64,000 nt of DNA, taken from contig CAZULC010000002.1 of the NCBI GenBank assembly GCA_964621165.1, positions 62,001 to 126,000 on the forward strand, written 5' to 3'. Each line of letters starts with the position of its first letter. Position 1 is the first letter of the stretch. Under the pieces are notes generated by a model. It worked only from the letters and a program-made list of their open reading frames with translations. It was not told the DNA's origin and did no database searches. The position numbers were made by a program, and so were the translations under genes. Positions 59,585 to 64,000 of this stretch are shown piece after piece. Origin of the DNA: UMGS1696 sp964621165 (GTDB lineage: Bacteria; Bacillota; Clostridia; Oscillospirales; CAG-272).

Positions 59585-61654
59585 TCAGTCCTCGCCAACC
59601 TTTGCGTCGGCGATAATCTTCTGCGCAACGTTAGCTGGAACTTCCTCGTAACGGTCGATTACAAAGTCGAAGGAACCGCGTCCCTGGGACATAGCTCTGA
59701 GGGAAATTGTGTAGTCCAGCATCTCGCCCTTCGGAACGTCAGCTTCAACAACGGTATAGCCGCTGAGCTTTTCGCTGGGGTTCATGCCAAGCACACGTCC
59801 GCGTCTCTTGTTGATGTCGCCTATGACGTCGCCCACGAGGGATTCGGGAACGCATACCTTAAGGGAGCCGATGGGTTCGAGAAGAATCGGCTTAGCCTTG
59901 GGAAGACCTTCCTTGTACGCCAGACGTGCCGCCAGCTTGAAGGAAATTTCGTTTGAGTCAACCGGGTGGTAGGAGCCGTCGTAGAGGTCAGCCGCCAGGT
60001 TTACAACGGGATATCCGGCGAGAACGCCCTTCTGCATGGCTTCAAGAAGTCCCTTTTCAACTGCGGGGTAGAAGTTCTTAGGAACCGTACCACCGACAAC
60101 GGACTGTGTGAAGGTGAGTCCCTCAGCGTCGCCGTGGGAGAATCTCATCTTGACGTGACCGTACTGACCGGAGCCGCCGGACTGCTTCTTGTGCTTTCCT
60201 TCGACGTCGGATGTGCCCTTGATGGTCTCGCGGTAAGCAATCTTCGGCTTCTCGAGAATAACGGAGGTGCCGTAGCGGGATTTCATTCTGGAAACGAGTA
60301 CGTCAAGCTGCATGTCGCCCAGTCCGGAAATGGTCATCTGCTTGGTTTCCGCGTTGTTTTCGTAAATCAGAGTCTTGTCTTCCTCGAGCATACGCGCGAT
60401 GCCGGTGGAAATCTTGTCCTCGTCGCCCTTTGCGGCAGGTGTGATTGCCATGGTCATGTAGGGATGCTGGAACGCGATCTTCTTGTATTCTATATCTGAC
60501 GAAACGGTCAGGGTGTCGTTGGTGTTGGTGCCTGCCAGCTTTGCAATCATGCCGATGTCGCCGCAGCAGAGGGACGTGACTTCGGTCTGCTTCTTGCCGC
60601 GGATGGTGTAGATGTGGGCCATCTTCTCAACGGAGCCGCTGGAGATGTTTTTCAGTGTCAGGTCGTTTGTGAGACTGCCGTTCATTACCTTGAAGAAGGT
60701 CATCTTGCCGACGAAAGGGTCCGCAATAGTCTTGAAAACGAACAGCGAGCATTCTCCATCAACCTCGATTGGACGGTCAGCATAAGAGTCGCCGTCGATG
60801 ACCTTTTCGACCTTCTTTGCCGTCGGACGGGGGAAGGAGTCGTTGATTGTGTCGAGGAGGAAGTTTATGCCCCAGAGGTTGGTTGCGCAGCCCGAGAACA
60901 CGGGAACGATGCTGCCGTCGATGATGCCTTGGTGGAGGGCCTCAACAGCCTCTTCCTGGGTAATTTCCTCGCCCTCGAAGTACTTGTCAAGAAGCTCCTC
61001 GCTGGTCTGCGCGATTGCCTCGTTCAGGGTGTCTGAGTAGGATGAAGCGGTTTCCGAGTCTTCGTCGGTGAAGGGAGCCGCGCTTCTCTTTCCGGCCGCG
61101 TCAAAGGTGTAGACTTCACGGGTGATGAGATTTAAAAACTTAACATCCCTGCCGTTCTTCATGGGAACAAGAAGGGGGCATACAGCCGAGCCGAATTTTT
61201 CGTGAAGCTCAGAGAACACACGCGTGAAGTTTGCCTCGGGGTCGTCGCACTTGTTTACGAAGAAAGCGCAGGGAATTGAAGCTTCCTTTGCCTTGTTCCA
61301 TGCAAGCTCCGCGCCTACCTCAACACCGGCCTTGCCGTCGAGAACAATGATAGCCGCGTCGGCAACTCTGACAGCAGCGTCAACTTCTCCAGAAAAATCA
61401 AAAAATCCGGGGGTGTCGATGAAGTTGATCTTTGATGTGTTCCACATAACGGGAGCGAGTGATAAGGTTATAGAAAAGCCGCGCCTGATCTCTTCCTGAT
61501 CGTAGTCGCATACTGTGTTGCCGGATGTGGTTTTGCCCAGTCTGTCGGTAGCCTTTGTGAGGTACAGTGCCGCTTCGGCGATAGATGTCTTGCCCGAGCT
61601 GCTGTGACCGAGAAGGACGACGTTCCTAATATTCTTTGTGGTAATGTCTGCCAT
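59585..61654 (-). CDS. EF-G-like translational GTPase (paralogue)
   Basis: A 689-residue translation-factor GTPase with five EF-G domains. G1 is GHSSSGKTS and not the AHIDAGKTT of housekeeping EF-G; G3 is IDTPGFFDF (with Phe where His is usual, DTPGH); G4 is NKCD. Domain IV has SGGSGQYGHVKMRF and domain V ends RGRVLGMNP. This matches the EF-G-like/EF-G2 group that coexists with canonical FusA; functions in ribosome rescue or recycling are suggested, without proof. The start is ATG 61654 after AAGGAGACAAAA. Confidence 0.9.
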   Translation of the reverse strand: MADITTKNIRNVVLLGHSSSGKTSIAEAALYLTKATDRLGKTTSGNTVCDYDQEEIRRGFSITLSLAPVMWNTSKINFIDTPGFFDFSGEVDAAVRVADAAIIVLDGKAGVEVGAELAWNKAKEASIPCAFFVNKCDDPEANFTRVFSELHEKFGSAVCPLLVPMKNGRDVKFLNLITREVYTFDAAGKRSAAPFTDEDSETASSYSDTLNEAIAQTSEELLDKYFEGEEITQEEAVEALHQGIIDGSIVPVFSGCATNLWGINFLLDTINDSFPRPTAKKVEKVIDGDSYADRPIEVDGECSLFVFKTIADPFVGKMTFFKVMNGSLTNDLTLKNISSGSVEKMAHIYTIRGKKQTEVTSLCCGDIGMIAKLAGTNTNDTLTVSSDIEYKKIAFQHPYMTMAITPAAKGDEDKISTGIARMLEEDKTLIYENNAETKQMTISGLGDMQLDVLVSRMKSRYGTSVILEKPKIAYRETIKGTSDVEGKHKKQSGGSGQYGHVKMRFSHGDAEGLTFTQSVVGGTVPKNFYPAVEKGLLEAMQKGVLAGYPVVNLAADLYDGSYHPVDSNEISFKLAARLAYKEGLPKAKPILLEPIGSLKVCVPESLVGDVIGDINKRRGRVLGMNPSEKLSGYTVVEADVPKGEMLDYTISLRAMSQGRGSFDFVIDRYEEVPANVAQKIIADAKVGED

Positions 61655-61809
61655 TTTTGTCTCCTTGTATATAAGCATTATTTTTTCGCATTGAGCTTTG
61701 GATCAGTTCAAGAGTATTCCATAATATTAAAGTCTATATTCAGCACCTTACCGGTGCGATTTAGTCATATCTCACATAAACCGAGAAAATATAAAAGCCC
61801 TACCTAATT

Positions 61810-61838
61810 ATTATACACCATAAAATTCAATATTGCAA
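61810..61838 (-). promoter_or_regulatory. Promoter of the EF-G-like gene
   Basis: On the minus strand TTGCAA (61833-61838), a 17-base spacer and TATAAT (61810-61815). The rest of the 330-base gap 61655-61984 is AT-rich with a CACCTTACCGGTG-type inverted repeat near 61743 and no gene seen. Confidence 0.7.
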
Positions 61839-61984
61839 TAGCAAAACAGAAATTACAACCTTGCTTATGTGTAGTAAATTCAGCTCAAAAATTGTGCAGT
61901 TTGACGAAAAACACAGAAATTTCACGTAAATATTACAAAGTCACGCGGCTTTTTATCGGATTTTTGTATCGGTTTGATTACGGT

Positions 61985-62521
61985 TTACCGAGTGAGAACT
62001 TCCTCGATTTCGCAGACATACAGTTTGTGGTATCCGCTATCGGAGTAAATTTCGGCAGGGACCGGCGACAGTATTCCCTCGGGGCGGAAAAAGTCGGCGT
62101 ACATCTTTTTCGTTTTCAGCACAAGACCGGCCTCGTCGAACCACACGGCTCTTCCGTCGAGAGTTTTGTCGTACGCCAGCGTGAGTCCGCATTCCTTAGC
62201 TTTATCATAATCCCGTCCGCTGTATTTTCCGCAGTATGCGAGGGCAGAGCGGTACTCCTCCGGGAAGAAGGAAAGGGTCAGCCGCACGTTCCTCTCGATG
62301 AAGCTGAAGGTGTGGCGGGAAGGACGTACGAAAACAAACGCCGCCGGCTTTCCCCAGATGAAGCCAAGTCCGCCCCAGCTTGCGGTCATGGTGTTGTAGT
62401 CCTGTCCGCAGACGAGGTTTCCCTCAGGGTCCGACGCGGTGACGAGCATCCACTTTTCGCCAATCAGAGAAATTGCGTTTCCCGGAATCTCTGTCGGTGC
62501 AATTTTTTTGAAATCAGGCAT
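61985..62521 (-). CDS. Flavin reductase-like family protein
   Basis: A 178-residue FMN-binding split-barrel protein. NAISLIGEKWMLVTASDPEG, TASWGGLGFIWGKPAAFVFV and RPSRHTFSFIERN are the classic elements of flavin reductase/flavoredoxin-like proteins, which bind FMN and transfer electrons in anaerobes. The acceptor is unknown. The ATG follows AAGGAGACTGTT. It is 46 bases after the MIF-like gene on the same strand, so they may form an operon. Confidence 0.88.
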   Translation of the reverse strand: MPDFKKIAPTEIPGNAISLIGEKWMLVTASDPEGNLVCGQDYNTMTASWGGLGFIWGKPAAFVFVRPSRHTFSFIERNVRLTLSFFPEEYRSALAYCGKYSGRDYDKAKECGLTLAYDKTLDGRAVWFDEAGLVLKTKKMYADFFRPEGILSPVPAEIYSDSGYHKLYVCEIEEVLTR

Positions 62522-62567
62522 AACAGTCTCCTTGAATAGTAAAATTATTGTTGAATTTTATTGGATA

Positions 62568-62915
62568 TTATCGGAAGTTGTCGCCGTTCCAACCCCAGTG
62601 GTCGTATTCCGAATACTTTACGTAAATCCGGTTCTTCGGAACGTTGATTATTTCCGACACTATGTCGCATACGGCTGATGTCATTTTGTCGTATCCGGCT
62701 TTGTTCTGTCTGCCGAAGATGTCGATGTTTATCATGACGCAGGGGGCGGTGGTTCCGGCGAAGTACATTGTTATGTTGTCTTCTATTTTTACCATGAGCC
62801 ACTCCTCGCTCTTGCCCGGGAAGGACTGTGCCAGAGCTTGGGCCAGCTTCTCCTTGATGGCATCGCATTTTTCTTTGATTACGGTAAGGTTTGTTTGTAT
62901 GGTGATGTAAGGCAT
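62568..62915 (-). CDS. MIF/tautomerase superfamily protein
   Basis: A 115-residue protein with the tautomerase-fold N-terminus MPYITIQTN, whose Pro after Met is the catalytic base. It continues SEEWLMVKIEDNITMYFAGT, and the C-terminal VPKNRIYVKYSEYDHWGWNG is the MIF signature region. Human macrophage migration inhibitory factor is the eukaryotic member; bacterial versions are small tautomerases of unclear role. The ATG follows AAGGAGAGACAGCG. It is intact and of normal length. Confidence 0.9.
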   Translation of the reverse strand: MPYITIQTNLTVIKEKCDAIKEKLAQALAQSFPGKSEEWLMVKIEDNITMYFAGTTAPCVMINIDIFGRQNKAGYDKMTSAVCDIVSEIINVPKNRIYVKYSEYDHWGWNGDNFR

Positions 62916-63167
62916 CGCTGTCTCTCCTTAAAATTTATTCAATCAGTCAGCTTTTATGCCCATTAATAATAGCAGATTGAAGGCCGAATGTCAAGTACTC
63001 CCTGATTTAAAAACGCGGCTTCGAGTCCTTTGAAGTATAAAGTTTTGCATATTTATTAAAAATTACATTCGCGCTTTATTTTTAAGTGAATGGTAAAAAA
63101 TAAACATCTTTAACCAATGAAACCTAAAATTTAACAATTAAATTTACTTGATTTGCACACATAGCTA

Positions 63168-63196
63168 TTGCTATTTTGAAATTTGTATAGTATAAT
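63168..63196 (+). promoter_or_regulatory. Promoter upstream of the surface-protein pseudogene
   Basis: TTGCTA (63168-63173), 17 bases, TATAAT (63191-63196). The 62916-63370 gap is otherwise AT-rich. It contains a 53-codon open frame from ATG 63228 without a binding site, which I do not support. Confidence 0.6.
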
Positions 63197-63370
63197 GTAT
63201 TCCGAAAGTATAATATTTCATAAAAATGAATACGACAATACTTTTTCCAACTGGGAATATCCATATAAGATCTGAAATTTACCGCCAAATTACCGAACAA
63301 CTTCAGATGAACCCCTTGGACAACGCGTTGAATTCACAAATGTCGTTGTGGGAGGGGCAGGGGTACGCAT

Positions 63371-64000
63371 ATGCAGCAAACTAAAAAATTCGAAAATTCA
63401 GAAAACAGAAAGCGCGCACAACGCTGTAATCCGCACAAGGAACCGGAGAAACTGGCATAAGATTGCCCCGTGCTTGGTTGCCTTGTGGTGTTCGTCACGA
63501 CCTACATGCTTATCATGCCGGCAATCACAATGGAGGCTCCTTTGCTCTGCGGATATGACGAGGAACATGCCCACACCGACGACTGCTACATAACGGAGCG
63601 GGTCCTTGTCTGCGCACTTCTGGAGGGCTGGAGTTATGCCGAGACGGAAGAGGACGAGCCTAAGGCTGACGAAATCGCTGTGGAAACGGCTGTGGATGAA
63701 CCTGACGTTATTGAGGTGGAGACCGAGCCTGAGACGGAGACGGAGAGCGAAACCGAGCTTCCCGAACCCTGCGACAAGCCGGAGATTGAGCTTCACGAGC
63801 ATGACGTGACCTGCTACGACCTTGACCGGGTAATCTGCGGCAAACTCGGATTGACATTTCACCAGCACACCGACGACTGCGAGGGAATCTGCTATACGGT
63901 TGAGAAAATACCACTTGACGCGAAAGAGCTGACTTGCACGCCGGAAGAGACTCCCGGCCACACCCATACTGCGCTCTGCTACGGCACATGGGAACTCATC
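63371..64000 (+). pseudogene. Large surface-protein gene, frameshifted near its N-terminus, continues beyond window
   Basis: ATG 63371 (MQQTKKFENSENRKR) follows a G-rich binding site. The frame shifts near 63395 to NAVIRTRNRRNWHKIAPCLV, and again near 63487, where TTGTGGTGTTC lacks one G of the expected TTGGTGGTGTTC, to FVTTYMLIMPAITMEAPLLC. The second and third pieces form a basic cytoplasmic tail and a membrane/signal segment ending at the family-typical MPAITME. Repeated H-T-D-x-C-Y units follow (CGYDEEHAHTDDCY, later HQHTDDC and HTHTALCY). Such proteins in gut Clostridia are long, wall-attached pilin- or adhesin-like proteins. The last third of the window is open in one frame to 64000. 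Confidence 0.75.

Noticed and set aside
63228..63387. Short open frame of about 53 codons before the surface-protein pseudogene
   Set aside because: No ribosome binding site and an unremarkable peptide; likely chance in an AT-rich leader.

Overview
The window looks like a chromosomal segment of an anaerobic, spore-forming Gram-positive bacterium of the class Clostridia (Bacillota), most likely a gut-associated relative of the Oscillospirales or neighbouring orders. The grounds are AGGAGG ribosome binding sites with frequent TTG starts, sigma-A-like promoters, a sortase B and a surface protein with an APQT-type anchor, a SpoVB-type flippase, a SleB/CwlJ-type hydrolase, a CotH-type kinase, and a tRNA gene without encoded CCA. 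The lineage is inference from gene content and style; no database search was possible.

Layout. 1-7079 is a long minus-strand run: birA, a broken lipoprotein gene, an SCP2-like gene, a broken grpB-like gene, a tandem GNAT, a class III aminotransferase, traX-like, a HAD phosphatase and a broken GNAT. 7310-9773 holds pgk and tpiA, separated by a 333-bp non-coding region that looks like a structured RNA. 9910-14887 is an oxidoreductase followed by sbcD-sbcC. A near-perfect parS site follows at 14986-15001, then a flippase with a probable CTG start and pepF. 18728-20492 is a heavily decayed ABC exporter. 20555-24968 carries a solute-binding lipoprotein, a cell-wall hydrolase and a glycosyltransferase/rRNA-methyltransferase pair that follows sortase B. 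A tRNA-Val sits at 26393.

26768-38354 is accessory and carbohydrate-related. After a glycosyltransferase and a NUDIX gene with an amber stop come a surface protein with two repeats resembling fructan-binding modules, a CotH lipoprotein, an AraC regulator, a GH32 beta-fructosidase, a solute-binding protein, a PfkB sugar kinase and a broken GH172 (DUF2961) gene. Together these read as a fructan or difructose-anhydride utilisation locus. 38577-44162 carries an AraC/GyrI-like regulator, an XRE-AbrB regulator with an ABC-2 exporter, and kbl-tdh for threonine degradation. 44395-46530 is a pair of phage-tail-like genes, the second bearing a metallophosphoesterase. It faces the ribosomal operon rpmG-secE-nusG-rplK-rplA, which ends without rplJ-rplL. 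The rest (49460-62915) is mostly envelope and housekeeping: rpsO, pnp, a VanY-like carboxypeptidase, an HtrA protease next to a two-component system, an acyltransferase, an EF-G paralogue, a flavin reductase and a MIF-like protein. The window ends inside a large, frameshifted surface protein.

The two most striking features are these. First, a duplicated, structured intergenic element lies at about 2975-3109 and 41530-41644; its helices are preserved by compensatory changes and each copy sits just upstream of a minus-strand gene. Second, at least seven accessory genes carry single-base frameshifts or nonsense codons, while every large housekeeping gene is intact.
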